Part shown: one piece after another, positions 12,747-27,433 of the stretch
Layout: every line of letters starts with the position of its first letter
Position numbering within the stretch: position 1 is the first letter of the stretch
Assembly (NCBI RefSeq): GCF_964199755.1
Contig: NC_133897.1
Coordinates: 115,577,579-115,641,578 of the forward strand
Direction of reading: 5' to 3'
From: Larus michahellis
Taxonomy: Eukaryota; Chordata; Aves; Charadriiformes; Laridae
DNA: 64,000 bases
Translations under genes and position numbers: made by a program
The notes under the pieces: model-generated
Database searches by the model: none
What the model saw: the letters and a program-made list of their open reading frames with translations, nothing else
What the model was told of the DNA's origin: nothing

Positions 12747-15700
12747 GGTTTTCCCTCGTCTGATTTCTCTGACCTACGCTTTAGATTGTACCTTAAAATG
12801 CACCTCCTACATTAAGCATCATTATAATTCCGACCGACTACTGATGTATTTTCCATGGTATTTAAGAGATTTCTCAAGGGAATACTGCAAATCCTGTAAG
12901 TAAAAAATACCACAGTGCAATAAATAGCCATTTTTAATGGCATCCATTATTTTTCCAAGATGTAATGTCTCAGGGGGCCTGAGTCCAGCAGAGACTCTGA
13001 TTAGCCCTAAGTCCTTTATAAATCTGCCTCCTCTTGTTACGTATCACTCTTCCCCTCACAGGCATTTGAGATTGTTCCTCACTTAGCACAGCAGCTCCGC
13101 ACAAAAGCTCCTTCCATTTGGTTTTCTCTTGAAGTCCTGGGAGAGTTTCCTGATTGATGGTAGCGTGTTCAGCCAGTGGACATTAGCAGGTTGAATTATT
13201 GCCACTAGTGCATTAGCTTTCAGAAAAGTTTAGGTTAACACTTATCTTTGGCTGTGATAATATTTCTTTTTATTGTAATCGGTTCTTCTAACCTTCTGTT
13301 ATTTCTATCAAATCTCAGATTAATGATACAATCTGCTTTTGTGCTCTGTTATTGCCTGGGCACACCAAGTAGGAGCTATGACAAATATTGCTCTAGAAAA
13401 CTGCTAAGTGGTAGCTAACTCTTGTTAGCCTGGATAGGGAGGAGTAAACATTCCAATTGCATGGGGAATCTTATGAGTCATTTATGAGAGGGTAGTTTTA
13501 ACAGCTCTCGAAAAAGTTGGAAATCATTGAGGTAATAAAGATATAAAATCCAACTCCAGTTTTTGGTATCATTGAAAGAACATTGTAGTTGCGTTACAAC
13601 TAAGTTATATGTCACACATATATTGGTGGATACAGAATAACAGGTGAACTCCAGTCACAGCAAGAGAAAAAAACAGAACTAAGAATATTAACACATTACT
13701 CGGTGCTGTTCTATGACTCATGTTCCACCCCATGATACTTAATCACAATAAAATGCCATAAAGATACACTGAATAAAGTGGGATGATAGCTGACTTTCAG
13801 CAGTTTTTCAGGTACTTTTACTGGAAGGAAAACTTAAATATTGCATAAAAATTAAAAAAAAAATAGTTTTTTCAGAGAGGCTGCTAAAGCTCTACATAAA
13901 ATCAAACAGTGCTTTTAAACTTCAAAGTTTCAGTCTCCTGTGAAATGCTTTTGCAAATCTTGAGTTGCACATACTTGAGTGTCAAGCGCAAACTGTCTTC
14001 TTTCTGGATTCCTTCTCAAAATGTCACTCTGTGTTCACAGTAGATCAAAAGAATGAGGGGGCCTAGAGTGGAGAGAAGGGTGAAGAGAAGTGATGTGAAT
14101 GCTTAATCTCCCTGTGGTCATCAGTCAATATAAAGTCAAAATTATTCATAAAAGGCAGAAGCCTATCACCGAACACTGATGTAAAATTCCCTTAGACTGT
14201 GAAGCCAAAAGAGAGCACAAGAGAAAACCACTGATGAGATGGGATTGGTATGACAGAGGAGGAGAATGCTTTTTCCGTTCCTTGGAGAAAACAGAAATTC
14301 TGATTACAAAGGAGCTTTCTCTGCACACAAGGCATAAAGTTCCTGCAATTTCGTGGACTGGCCTTGAAACATAACTTATTTCATTTTTAAAGCAACTGCT
14401 GATGAATTGGATAGGAATTGTATCAATAGTGCTTTTAAAGCTATTTGGAAGAGTGGAGAAGAAGAGGGAATCTCCTTTCTGCTTCCTTGAGAAATGATAG
14501 CAAAGTAAAGGTATCTGGGGAACAATTTAAGTTTTTCAAGAGCTGAATTAGTATTCCAATGGTATTTCTGTACTTCAAAGAGTTTTGATCATATTGACTG
14601 TCACTGCACTTCCAGGATTCTCTTTTTCATATATTTAATCCCTTAGGTAGATGGGTAACTTGGCAAATAACAAGAGATGATTTAAATGAATATCCTGACA
14701 GGTGAACTTGTATTAAATAAAATACTTGGTAGATAACATAGATGCCAGAGGATAAACTGGAAACAGATAATAAAGAATAAAGGTAGAATGTTTAAGGTTA
14801 TGCTTATTTCCACACATGAGCAACGTCACCGTTGATAGGAACGTTTTCCGTGACTAAGGCAGTGTGTGTTTGCAAAACTGGAACCTTAGCGCTTCCCATG
14901 GTCTCAGCAAAGCGGGGAAAACAAATATCCCTTCAGAAAATATGAAAAGGAAGTATGATATGAGAAGCAATCTGAAAACAGATCCATCTAGATGGATTTT
15001 TTTTTTCTTAATTGGTAGAATTGTTCAGTGCTAGAAACCACCATTTTGCTTCTAAAATGCTACATCCATTGATTGCTTTGAAAAACAAAGCAAGCTAAAT
15101 GAGTAAGTGTACAGAACTCCAAACTTTGAATTATTTACTATACACAGATAGAATATCCCCAGGAGGGACTGGAACAGTTGTTATCTGAAGGTTCAGTTCA
15201 CTCAGTTAATAAGAGCTTCTGGTGATTTGGTAGATATTTGGAGGAAAATAGATCTGGCGACAAGCCTGAAGACATTTCTCTAGCTTCGGGCTACAAGAAA
15301 TGTGGCACATTTATTTACAAGGGAGGGAGGGGAAGGGAGACTGTTTAAAAAAACCTAAAAAAAAGTAGATAAACTAATGCTCCATTTTCAGTATCTCTCA
15401 GCTTGAAATATAGTGAAGCACATAATGTCCCTGTAGCTACAGCAGGCTTCCTCATAAATACTGGTGACATGCTGAATCCTTTAAGAAAAGGAATGGAAGC
15501 CATTAGACTTCTCATTAATGGCATAGCTCTTGGGTAAGAGTCCTAACGACTGCCGAAGCATGAAAGGACACCCTGGCAACTGCTGATCTGCCAAAAGATT
15601 TCTTCCTCCCCTGCTATTTCCATTGGGTCTTTTCTTTATAAACAGTGAGGAGCCCAAAATGTAAGATGTGAACCATGATGTGAAAGATGCAAGACCTAAG

Positions 15701-17423
15701 TATGTATATTAAGCAAAGGCCTCATGAAAGCAGAAGCTTCTTTGCTGATACCTTCCCATTCTCATTCAGTAACATGATGCTTTTATCCTGATTATATGGG
15801 GAGGCCTACAGAAACCGTGAAGTATGAAAACCAGAATGCTTTAAAAATTGTTTTTATGATCGTTGATTTAAGTCATTTTTTCTGATGTCTGTGACAGATG
15901 GTGAAAACTGAGATAACACCACAACTGTGTGAGGCAGAAGTAAATGCAGATCTAAAATGACTGAAAGTGCTTGCAAAGATTAATTACTGTAGAGGGATAT
16001 GCATGCCATAGCTGGCACGGTCTCTCTATATCATACGTAAGTATATTTGATTATATAAGTTCAAAAATAGCTTTTGTGCAGTGACTCAGATGCCTTTTTA
16101 TTTTTGATATGCATTAACTTTCATAAATTCCTTTGATGTAAACCAAATTCCACATTCCCTGCATCATCAGTATGACGACTTTGGATATTTTGTTGTAAAA
16201 TGTAAGAAAGAGAGCACGCTGCCCCAGCTGCACCTCGACAAACTGGATCATTCTTTATGTGCTTGCTTATAAACAAGCATCCATGCCACAGCAGGATGAA
16301 AAACTAGTACATTTTATCAAGAAACAGGGACACCATTCTCCCACCTTCTGCATCAGAAAAGCAGGTAGGTTGCCTAGGAGAAGACTGTGGGTACAAAATA
16401 TTCTATGTTAATGAAGGATATGAATTTGTAATAAATCAGATGTTCTAGGATTACTATTTAGTCATGTTCTGCCTCCTATATGTAATGCAACTTATTCATT
16501 AGGAAGGAGGAACTGACAGATAAATTTGCATTTATGATAGGGTAATAGCATGGACATTGGAAGTAATTTTGGAATAGATTCTAGGAAAGCAAAAGAAACA
16601 CCATTAGTTACCGCTTAATAGCTTACTATTTGGAAGGAAAACATCTATTTATTTTGAAGACACCGGCTATGGAAACACAAAGAACAGTTTGAAGCAGTAA
16701 GAGGGCATAAAATCTTTGGGACTAGCCAGGATCTTAACTTTGAAAAGCAAATTCCTTGCTCGCAGTTTCTGTATTTTCTTTTGCCTCTGCATGGTCAGGT
16801 TTTTATTTCCTGCACCTGTAGGAAATGGGCCAGAGGGTGGCTTTATCTAAATTACAGTGAAAGTACCTTGTAGAGATGAAAACGAACTGCTGCTGCTTGG
16901 CCAGAGCTCCTTTGCCTTGTCAACGACATTAGCCAGCAGTGTCTGACATTTCTGGTCCTCTGCTCTTGGGTGAGGAAGGGGAAAAGGAGGTTGTTATACT
17001 CTATCAATTGTAGGTCTAATGCATGAGAGAAAATGTGTCTGTTCTCCAAGATCTGGCCTAGTGGTATGGTTTTTGAGATATGCAAACGTCCGCTGTTGCC
17101 CCAGATTCTGCTCAGTTGGGTGCTGTTCTTCTGGTTGGGATTTCAAAGAAGGTAAGGTCAGTGCCCTTACAGAGGGAAGCCAGAACTTCAATAAGCTGCA
17201 CCTTTTTTTTTTTTTCTTCTGCCATTGTTGCTAAAATGCAAGCCTCAGAGTCAGTGATATTTTTGGAGTGGGATGAGGAAAAAATAGTAGCCCCATAGAA
17301 GTTGTAGAAAGACCACTTTCCAGTCAATTTTCAGCATAGTGCCTGCATGGGAAGTTTCTTCTGTTTCTTCCTATACTTATGATGCTTCTCATGTTACTTT
17401 GTTTCCTAAAAGAGAAAATTATT
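12747..17423. other. unique AT-rich non-coding sequence
   Basis: No gene, repeat family or RNA gene is recognised. Open frames are at most 77 codons and have no recognisable domains. An oligo(T) run lies at 17203-17215. Confidence 0.6.
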
Positions 17424-17508
17424 TCATAGAATTATAGAATGGTTTGGGTTGGAAGGGACCTTAAAGATCATCTTGTTCCAACCCCCCTGTCATGGGCAGA
17501 GACACCTC
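17424..17508 (-). mobile_element. CR1 LINE, short 3' fragment, antisense
   Basis: Read on the plus strand, it starts TCATAGAATTATAGAATGG, then GGTTGGAAGGGACCTTAAAG, and ends GGGCAGAGACACCTC. This is the reverse complement of the last ~85 bases of an avian CR1, including the terminal ATTCTATGA-type repeat. CR1 is a non-LTR retrotransposon that commonly inserts as a 5'-truncated copy, so this is a strongly truncated insertion. It is similar in the tail to the sense copy at 43771-44082. Confidence 0.93.
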
Positions 17509-18031
17509 AAGCTATTTGTAGCTTGATGCATCAGAAATCAGCACAATCTCATTTTCTTCCACTTGGAAGGTTAATTACTGGTTTTGATGAACACACCACT
17601 GAAGTTGCTAATAAAATTATTGCATTAAACCGATCTGTTTCATACAAAATTCTATATGTTTTAGTGCTAATAGGCTTTATTTACTTTGAAGTTGAAGAAT
17701 GCACACTCTCTTGCATACAGTTGCCTGCACTTTTCTTTTTTTTTTCATTGCTTGCTGATATAGTGCGGAAACGATCAAATGTTTCCTGCTTTTGCAGGCT
17801 GATGATTAAAGACCCTCACCTTGGCTATTTAGGCATAGAGTTATTTTAGCATAAACACGGTTGCCAAACAAGGATGTAGGACACACATTAACTGTAATTC
17901 TATTTTCTTATTAAAGCAAAAGTGTTGTTGACTCAGGGAACAGAGATCTATTTAGTATTCCTCTGACATTGCTGTACAGTGTACATCCTAAGGATGGTTT
18001 GTTATCAGGTGCAAGTAAGTCAGCTCCTACT
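17509..18031. other. spacer between two antisense CR1 copies
   Basis: This is AT-rich unique sequence. A 136-codon frame beginning at 17439 starts inside the CR1 fragment and runs into it. It has a Phe-rich stretch from an oligo(T) run and no recognisable domain, so I do not call it a gene. Confidence 0.55.
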
Positions 18032-18562
18032 AGAATCACAGAATAGTTGAGTCTGAAAGGCACCTTCAAAGGCCATCTAGTCCTATTGGACTGCTCAAAG
18101 CAGGGTCATCTAGAGCAGGTTGCTCAGGACCGTGTCCACTTGAATTTTTAATATCTCCACAGACACAGGCTCCACAGCCTCCCTTAGGCAACCTGTTCTT
18201 GTGTTCAACCATCCTTACAATAAAAAAAAAAGTGGTGTTTATGTTTAAACAGAACTTCCTCTATTTCGGTTTGTGCCCATTGATTCTTGTCCTATCCATG
18301 GGCACCACTGAGAAGAGTCTGGGTCTATCTTCTTTAGCCCTCCTACCAGGTATTTATACACATTGATAAGATCCATTCTGAGCCTTCTCTTCTCCAGGCT
18401 GAACAGACCCATCTCTCAGCCTCTTCTCATATGTCAGATACTTCCATATCTTAGTCACCTTCATAGGCCTTTGCTGGACTATGCTAACTATCCAATATGT
18501 CAATATCTTCTACTGGGGAGTGCAGAACTAAGCCTAAAGTTGACCCTGTGTCTTGTGCATCA
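18032..18562 (-). mobile_element. CR1 LINE, ~530 bp 3' fragment, antisense
   Basis: The plus strand opens with AGAATCACAGAATAGTTGAG and continues with typical antisense CR1 blocks in order: GGCCATCTAGTCC, the AGGTTGCTCAGGACC block, ACAGCCTCCCTTAGGCAACC, GATTCTTGTCCTATCC, and TTCTCTTCTCCAGGCTGAAC, then a CTTTGCTGGACT block and a TACTGGGGAG block. This covers the 3' part of ORF2 and the 3' UTR. It is interrupted by stops and small indels (including an oligo(A) insertion near 18221), so it is an inactive fossil. It is older than the 43.8 kb copy judging by its substitutions. Confidence 0.93.
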
Positions 18563-21500
18563 CATAGATAACTTCTTAGATTTTGTATTTCTTTAAATCA
18601 ACCAGACAAGCTTTCTCCCTGTCATCAGAGTGAGCTTTTCTGAGGAACAAGCAGCTCTTTCTTTCCCAGTGGGATCTCATATTGATATTGCTCACTGGAC
18701 TCTGAATCAGAATGCACAAACTTTCTGAAGTAAAATACTGCCTTTGACAACAGCTACAAAAATGGCAGGTCTTCTGGTCTGGAAGGCTGGGAGATGTAAT
18801 AGCAAAAGATTGGTCTGAAAAACTGTAGGGGTAAATTTGAGATTGTTGCCTTAAATCATTGCTCACCAAAAGTCAAACTTAAGGAAAATAAATAGAACAC
18901 CGTGGACTAGACAGAACAGATAATTTTGATATCCCAGAATCATTTTACTGAACAGCGATGATGGAAGTGAGTCATTTTGCTCACTATGACTCAAAGACGT
19001 TTCATATAAAATCAAGGTCTGTAATCTCTCTGCCTAGTGTAAATTATATTTGAATGGCAATAGGAAGACAAATGCTATTTATAAAGATGAGTGAAATCAG
19101 TTAGTATGCTGATTGGATAGTAAAAAAAACCCAAAAATCAAAGATAGAGATTAATCTCTGCAAATTTACACAGCTTAGAAGAAATGTCTTTCAGTTTAGT
19201 GCCATGAAATACCATGTACCAGTAGTATGAGCTATACGTACCGTAGGTCTCTCTACCTCCTGCCTTGTACCTGCAAGAGAAATGTACATGTGTGGAAGAT
19301 GCATGCTAGCCTGCTACTGAACTAGAAAAATAGGTTTTATCATTTTCCATTAAGTTAAAGGATTCAGCTAAATTCCTTGCACGTGGATGTGCCCATTGAT
19401 TCACACTGGAATTTTCAAGCAGACACAAATATAATGCAGTGGAATTGTCTTTTCCCAGTAAAGCAAAAAAAAAAAAAAAAAAAATAGATCTACAGTATAG
19501 ATCCAAAGCAGAGCCAGTATTTCTTTTTACTGCTGCACTGGTGGTAACCTGTGCCTCACTCTGAGGTTATTTCTAGGACAGCATTAGATTCTTGCACCTT
19601 GAGTTTGACATTGCATTTAGACGTTTTCAGGATGAGTTTGAAGGAATTGTGCCTGGATGCAGAGTCTCATTTACTCATTACTGTCACTACTGTTTTTTCC
19701 CAAAGTAAAGGGTTAAGACAGAAAGACGTATTTCATTAAGGACTGAGGGAACACGGTGAGCAGAGAGGACTATCTGCCTATTGCTCTAAGTCTTTGTCTG
19801 GGTTTTCAGTACAATGCTTTCCTCCCAGATGCTTCAGGTTTTCCCAAAACACTCCTGGTTTTAGCTTTCTGAAACTTTCCATCTCAACAAGCTCTTTAAG
19901 AAAAACTTTTCTCCAGCTCCTTGCTTTGTCCCCTGCCTTTCCTCTCCTTTGTTTGGAAAGATCACTTTTTTTAGAGAACAGGAACCCAATGATGAGATCC
20001 AAAACGTAGCAAGCTGGTCCCAAATTCTGCTTCCCTACTAGAATAAATGGGAAGAAAAATTCCAGGAAGAAAATACGGTGGAATTTTCTTTCTCTCATTT
20101 TTCCCACACTGAGGTATCCCATGGGAGAGTATCGTTGTGTCCAAATCACCTTTTATGTATGGGTAACACCATCCATGTTCATCAGTTTGGGATATGGTCC
20201 AGAGCAAGTGAATTGTTATTAATCTTCAAATGATGTATATTAATTTCATAAATGTATAACTTTAAGGTAGTTAACGAAATACCCAAATTTATTCTTGAAC
20301 ATCTACATATGAAATGATGAAAAAGTACAAATTAAATCCAATTGTGCTCATCACTTCTTCCTTCTCCCTTTGGCATAAAAGCTCTACCAGATCATGTCAA
20401 AGACCTTGCCTCTAGCTGTGAACATCTAGGGATCAGAGTAAAACAATTGTGCTACTTCCACCAAACACTCCTTGTCTCCAGTAACATCTTTCAGTAACTT
20501 CTTTGTCCTCCTCTCTTATGTGACTAACCATATTTACTTACATAAATGCTGAAGCAATACTTTTATTCTTTTGCTGTACTTCATTACAAAGTGAAAGTGA
20601 CTGCGCATGGTTCAGTCTCTAAGGATTAACAACTTAAATAAGCATATATTATGCTGGAGTCAGAACCTTTCCACTGTATAAACAACACAATTATTGCTTT
20701 CGGAAAAAACATGATGCAAGAGCTAAACCATAAAAGTCAACTTGTTAAATCTGATTTTATCCGGTTTTTGTCATTGCCATTCATTCATCCATACCCACAC
20801 CCACCGTGGAAGGTGGTGAGATATTATTTTTTTTTCTTAACTTTTCTGCAAAGATTTGTCAGACATGCTGTAATAGCATGGCCTTAAAACATACTGCGTC
20901 TTGACACTTCTCATAAAGAGGATTCTGTAGTCCCTCTACAGTTTTCCCGAAAGGACTGCTTGTAGATTAATTCTATTGTTCTCCAGCTTAAGTGGGACTA
21001 ACTCGGGAAAAAAGAGGTAAATTTTGCCTGCAAAGATTTATACAGATGTTTTTTTAATTTAGAATGATTCAATTTACATGTTTGTAGTCTGGCAATAACC
21101 ATTCCATTTCAAGTGAAATAAATCAAATAAAGGTCACTAAATGTTACCTTTTAAGCAGCTGTGAGTTACTAAGTCATGTATATGCTATACCAATTTCTTG
21201 ATACAAACCCATGACAGGTATTCCTTATTTTAATGTAGAGAAATGCTTGGTAAAAATTGTGAAAGCAAATTAGGTTTGGCCGTCAAAACACTTCCGTTTT
21301 TATTTAAAAGTCTATACTTTTCTGGAGACTGAATATCATGCAGTATATAATAATCTTTAACAAAGAGAATGTATTTTTTTTTCCTGTAATATCCAGAATG
21401 ACTTGCTATGTTAGACTCAGGACTGGAAAATTATACTACTTTTACTATATAGAATAATTTACCACTAGAATCACCATATACTGCAAAAAGATCTGCTCTG

Positions 21501-22984
21501 CCAAGATAGTATCATTAAACTTCTGTTCATATTCCTGGAAAATATCACATAGTCTAGGAAGTTTGCAAGGATGCCTAGAATTTAGTCATAAAATACAGCA
21601 GCAGTGAAGTGAGAATGCAATGTCCTAACTGCATAGGTGCCATATTCTGTTTGACCCTATAAATCTCGTCCAGCTCCTGTTGTTCCAAGTACTTTGTGTC
21701 TATGTGATCACTTGATTTCCCAGTTCTGATCAGCATGGATTAAATTACTGCCATCTGAGTACTGTTCAAAGTCTGTGGTGAGAGTTAATAGAAAAGCGAA
21801 TTAGATTGACGGGCAAGTGTTGCCAATCGAACTGCGACTAATCTGTTGATTTTCCTTAGGAGAGGAAGCCAAGCTGTAGCGTCAGTGTGCTATCAAGTCA
21901 TGCCTGTGCTAGGGCAGGTCCAGTCCCTCCACCATCCTTTTTACAGTGTCCCTGCATTGACGTGAAGGACAGCACCCCGGACTCCTGGGCTACAGAAGCC
22001 AGTCAGACGTGGGGTGCAATGAGAACAGCAGGTTCCCTCACCTGCCCCACCCTGAACCAAGTTGATCAGGTGCAGGGCTCTTCAAAAACAGGGCAGCCAT
22101 GTCCATGGTTTGCTTTGCCTAATATTCCCTTTTTCCCTTCTCCTACATAATCAGCCCAAGTCATTTTACACTTTTCCCCACTAGCCCAGGGTTTGCCAAT
22201 TTTATGCCCTTATTTGTTAATTCTGCTAATCCAGCACCCCCTTTCACTGTACTTTGATGTTATTCACCCAAGCAGAGTTAATGATACTTCCCTTCGCTTT
22301 GTCAGTTTATCCCACTATTCACTATAGTCTTATTAGTTTTAGACCACTTCAGGTTTTGCCAAGCACTTATCTTTGATTTTCTACAATGTCCAGCCGACTC
22401 TCACATTTTTCCCTTGATAGTTTGACCTCTGGCCAAGGCTCCCCATCTGCCTGTATACCCAAACTGAGTGATCTCATTCTGGTTACGGGTAATTACTTGT
22501 GTACAAACTCATGACTGGGGCTCAACTTCAGAAAACTTTGTCTTTTCACCTGCCTGTTTGGCCACACTCATATGTTGTAGCTCTATTGGTGATACTGTGA
22601 GAGTGATTGCAGACTGGCACCTGGGCAGCTGAAGAAAATGTTGATCCCAGAACTGAAAAAGGGTTCATGCAGGTGTCCCATCACTAGCAGATAGTAGGCT
22701 TTTCTCCTTTGGTCTGATCTTGAAATGAACAGATACCTCCCAGCATATGGCCCGCAGTTGTGTTCCTTGCTGTCTTCTTCCTCTCTTGGTACACAAACAT
22801 GCACAAGCACACATACACGCTTGACTGTTAAAGATTACTGAATTATAAATCAGAGTAATTAGGAAATGATGGAATCAGTTACTGCTGCAATGGTAGAGGG
22901 ATCTGTTGCATTTCAAGAATTTTATAAACCTAGGATAGTAAGAACTTACCTTTCTTCTAGCTCTTTGCGCATCCTGTAGGAATG
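18563..22984. other. unique AT-rich non-coding sequence
   Basis: No gene or repeat family is recognised. There is an oligo(A) run at 19465-19484. The longest frame, 123 codons on the minus strand at 19778-20149, shows no domain and overlaps other frames on both strands, so it is not called. Confidence 0.55.
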
Positions 22985-23205
22985 CTGGAATTACAGCAGT
23001 GGGTCACACCAAAGACCCACCCAGTTCACCCCTGTGTGTATCTAAGAGTTTCAAATAATAGGTGCTCCAGAGAAATGTGCCGAATGAGATAAATACGCTG
23101 AGTGTCTTAAGATCTTTTTAAGCCTTGTATCCAAAGATGTTTCCTGTCTATGGATGACCATTTCTGCATGCTCCCAGCTCCTTAGACCCCTTTTATCTGC
23201 TAGAG
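22985..23205 (-). mobile_element. probable very old CR1-family 3' fragment, antisense
   Basis: The blocks GGGTCACACCAAAGACCCAC and GGTGCTCCAGAGAAATGTGC resemble the phrase 'gggtcagaccaaaggtccat ... gatgcttcagagg-aagtgc' that I remember from the antisense 3' region of an old reptile/bird CR1-like family. The match is partial and memory-based, so family and borders are approximate. Confidence 0.4.
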
Positions 23206-26200
23206 CTGAAACACTAGAACACTAGGGCTGAAAGCAGTAGCTGGAAGCCGGCCAACGCATTACAATGTATGGAAAGGCCATCTTCTTCCATTCTCTTGAT
23301 TTGCATCTACGAACAGCACTTGGTGGTTTGGTATTTCAGTCAGTCTTTCCATGGCACCTGTGGCAGGCCTTTAACTAGCAAACTAAAATCTCTTCTAAAT
23401 AACGTCTTTGAAGTTTGTCATAATCTTGGTGTTTATCTTTGAACTTGTAGTTAGTTCACTGGTGTTTTGTATCTCTTTTTTCAGACCAGTTTTATTCTGG
23501 ATGTGTGTATTAACTGAACTGACCACAGCAACAGCTTTTTCCCCCCTACTAGCCGGAAAGCTAGGAGTTAAAATTAAACCCCACTGAAAAAGCCGATGCA
23601 TTATTTTTCAGACGCCTTTGAGAAGCTGTGATAGGTTTGCAGTGAAATAAAAAAAATTTCCCCTCCTGTGCCCTGTCATGTTTCTAATCATTATTCTTCA
23701 ATGCTTTGAGCACTGATTACTGCTTCTTTGCCGCTACAAGAATGGATGCATTTGAGAGAGGCAAGGTGAGGTTATCTTGACAGCACACTGGCACAGTGCT
23801 TTGCTGCTGCCTCTCATGGCAGAAGTGAGTGTAGCGGCAGAGTCTAACCCAACTGGCGTTCATGCTTTTCACCCATGCCAGGTCATCAGCAATGGATCCT
23901 TAGGACAAGGAGGGAGCATTTTTTAAAAAATTGTTACATTCCCCAGGGCTGCAGCAACAGGTAAAGGCTTTTTTTTTTTTCCTAAGGACTTGGATTGCAA
24001 CAAAACTTTTGTGCAACATTCTGAGAGTTTAAAGGAAAAATTAGTTCCTACAAAATCTTGCCTCTCATTAGCACAATGAAGAGTTGTTTGTATAAACATT
24101 TGAACTTGGCACTAGCATTGACAAAGAGGATTAAAAAGTAAACCAGGACTTCTCAGCAGGTGTCTCCAGACGTGACAGGCAAAGGAGTGGATATCCTTAT
24201 TAGAACAGCAGTAAGCACCCCAAAGAACACAGTGAGGGAAGAGGGAACCTGGACTCATTTGGAAAACAACTGTTTCTGGAGGGAACGGTTTTTCGCTTCA
24301 TATGCATTTCCCATATCACTAGGAAGCTGGCAGACTAACGTTTCTTTAAGTAAAGAAGGTAATACTCCTCCATTTGAAAAGGTTTAGACATCATGGTATA
24401 ACCAGATGTGGAATTTCGTGTTGGGACAGCCACAAACAGCCTGACACTAGCACAGCTTTTGCTTTGCTTATAAGAAAAAAAAAAAAAAAAAAGAAAATGC
24501 ATGGAGCAAATGGAGCAAGAGCTAATTAATTTAAAAAGAGAGCTAATTAATTTAAGGCTTAATTAAAAATTAACCTGCTTTAAGACCTAGTGAGAAAATT
24601 ACTGCAAACCGTGATTCAGCTTAATATGGGCATAGCTACATATCACTCACTTGATAAAAGAGGTTTCAAACTGAAGGAGGTGGGAGTCTTCCCCCTGGGC
24701 TGGTAGCAAATTCATGTTCTAGCAGGCTGGGTCACTTCATGTCCTAAACCTCTAGTTTTCCTTCACCTAAGTACCACTTATACAACCATATATTCAATGT
24801 CATCTCAGTAGTCGTATATTTACCCTCACCCTGTGCATCACCCAAACCGTCAGTCTCATTAATATGTCACACACAGGGAGGGACAGATTGATTCTCTATA
24901 GACTACTAATTAGAGTCCTCACCTCAGAGTGTGGGAGAATCCAGGGGCACACACGACTGTTGATGGCTCTTCTGTAACGTTGAACAGGTCCAAGGGAGGG
25001 AACTGAGAAAAGACAGGGGCTCTCTCCCCTATCCCATGTGCGTAACCTAACCACTGAACTGCTCTGAAATGGAGTTTTTCTGTGTCTGTTTTTACAATTA
25101 AAAATAACAAAAAATGTCACCTGAAGTGTTTTGATGGTGTGCTAATAGGACAGCAGTTTTAAAATAGCACAGAGGGTTTTTTAAAAAAATTCCTAATCTT
25201 TGAGGATTTTGGGAATGTTTCTCTAACTGAAGCTGTGTGCATTTTCTTGCACACTGTTCATCAAGAACACAAACTTGGATCTTTTCTAAAAATAAAGATG
25301 TGAACAGTTTAAATCTTTAGGATCTACAGAGATTTCTACATTTCTCAAGGAATTTGGTTTAAAAATAGAAGTTCCCCAGTAATCTCTAGACGTAAAGCCT
25401 AAAGCCACACAAACGCAACAAATAATTATTACCCAGGCAATCTTGTGTTTTCAATAGCAGCTAGCTTTGAGTTGTTGGGTTTTTTCCTTAGCAAATAGCA
25501 AACTCACAATTACATGCAGTTCTAAAGAGATTGTGTGGGCAAACACCTTCAGCCAAAAAAGGAAGAGAGTATTCAAAACTGTTAAAATGTTCTAATATCT
25601 GAACACTTGAAATACTTTTGACATTTTTTAAAAGAAATAGTTCATCTTCTCATGTTGAAATGGCCTTTTCTTTTTTAAATAAGTAACTGAAAAAGAGTGG
25701 GAGTTAAGAAAAAAGGTTAGGTAACCTTGAGACTAAACCAAACGCTTCTCTTTCAACAAACTCTAAACTTTAACTTAACCTGAATTATTACTTCTTCCTT
25801 GCATGGTTTTCATTTTCCCTGAAACCTCTCTTTCTTCTCCTCTTCTCTGATCCCTCTCCTAACCGACCCGAATTAAAAAGGTCTCTTGACAGTTAAGCAG
25901 ATTGCTTTAGTATGGATACAAAATGAAGAGATCAGATTAATAACTCCATGAGCATTTTCCGAGTTCAGTCAATTGTGAGTTCTGTTCATGAGGGAAATGG
26001 AGGATGTCAGGCTGAAACAGAAAAATATTTTGTTCCAGCTTTAAACTCCCAGAGACAGAAGCAGTATTTTCCAGGAAGAAATTTCACAGGAAATTTGTCC
26101 TAATGCTGCCTAAAAAAACTCCTTTTCCCTTTCCTTTTCCTGATCTGCCTGTGAAGGTCTGGGCCACAGCAAGCCCTGAAGGGAAAATAGGGAAGGTGTT

Positions 26201-27056
26201 GCTTTGTATGACTCCTCAGGGCGTCCTCTGCTTGTCGCTGGAGTACACTAATAGCTTCTGAAAACATTAGTCTAGTTGAATGCTCCGCCACTAATTTAAA
26301 ATTATGCTAAATTGAACCTGAAGTACACTTCTAGTTCTACCATCCCCTCCCCGCTCCCCTTCTCCTTGGCTTCAGCATCTCACTGCGCGTTATGTTCCTT
26401 CTGCATGTCGGGTTGTGCCTGAGACTTAGCAAGTGAACTACAAAGGTATTCCAAAATGTTTAAGTGCTGGAACCGGTATCGTTGGCTTCCAAACCATTCT
26501 TTTCACAAAGTGAACTCTAAGGGAATAATAAGAAAAATAGTAAATAGTACTAATAGGTTGTATGCTTCATTTGTATTTAATGAATGTATAGTGAGTGATT
26601 ATGCTTATTTAGATATCGTATCATATTTCAAAACTAATTTGCTTATACTTGCTTTTATGGATGAGTTATATTAAAATTAATATATATATTAGTAGTATGT
26701 GTATGATTATATATCTTATCTAAATACCTGCTAAAGTGGATTAAATTCATGCACTAAGCATTTACATATTTATGCAGTCAGTAAATTAAAATATAGTGAA
26801 TAAATAACTAATCTGAGCTGTGCAACAAGTCTGATAGATAATTAATGCAAAGAACAACTTGAATTCAGCCTTTTTGATTAAAGAATAAAACTCTGTCACA
26901 AAGTAATTTATCACATGGTGACGCATAAAGAAGGAATTACAGGAAATAACAATCTATTGCCAATAGAATACCATAAACAGAAAGCAGCTTAACTGTATTA
27001 ATTCTTCCCTCATCACTGCTGCTGTTTTATTGAGTGACACATGACTGTGATGTTTG
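23206..27056. other. unique AT-rich non-coding sequence
   Basis: No gene is recognised. There is an oligo(A) run at 24475-24492. The motif GAGCTAATTAATTTAA occurs twice in tandem at 24519-24534 and 24540-24555, followed by more TTAATT-rich sequence. The region 26450-26800 is extremely AT-rich with long TATATA stretches. The 72-codon frame there reflects composition. Confidence 0.55.
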
Positions 27057-27086
27057 TAGATAGATAGATAGATAGATAGATAGATA
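27057..27086 (+). repeat. (TAGA)n microsatellite, about 7.5 units
   Basis: This is a perfect run of TAGA units ending in TATCAT. It is a simple tandem repeat, probably variable in length between individuals. Confidence 0.97.
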
Positions 27087-27433
27087 TCATCAGCCAAGTT
27101 ACCGAAGCATTAGTATGCATATCTACTATATTTTTAAGTTTAGTTTAACTAAAAAGGATAATAATTAGCAGATAAAATGTAGCAGCAGAACCTTCAGCTC
27201 TAATTAGTAGTCAGAGCAAGTACCTGGGGTTTCTGGCAGGCTTGACTTACTTGCATTACAGCCTGACTGGCCTATGTTCACTGTCAGTAGCAAGATTAAG
27301 GACAATTTAGCTATGAGTGTCTGTGTTGCACATGCTATAAGTTGCACATTGCACAACCAGGGAGGATTGTTTTGGAAATAAATCTTGCAACAATTATAAA
27401 ACCAGTTAAAATTAAATGGGTTACCTTACACAT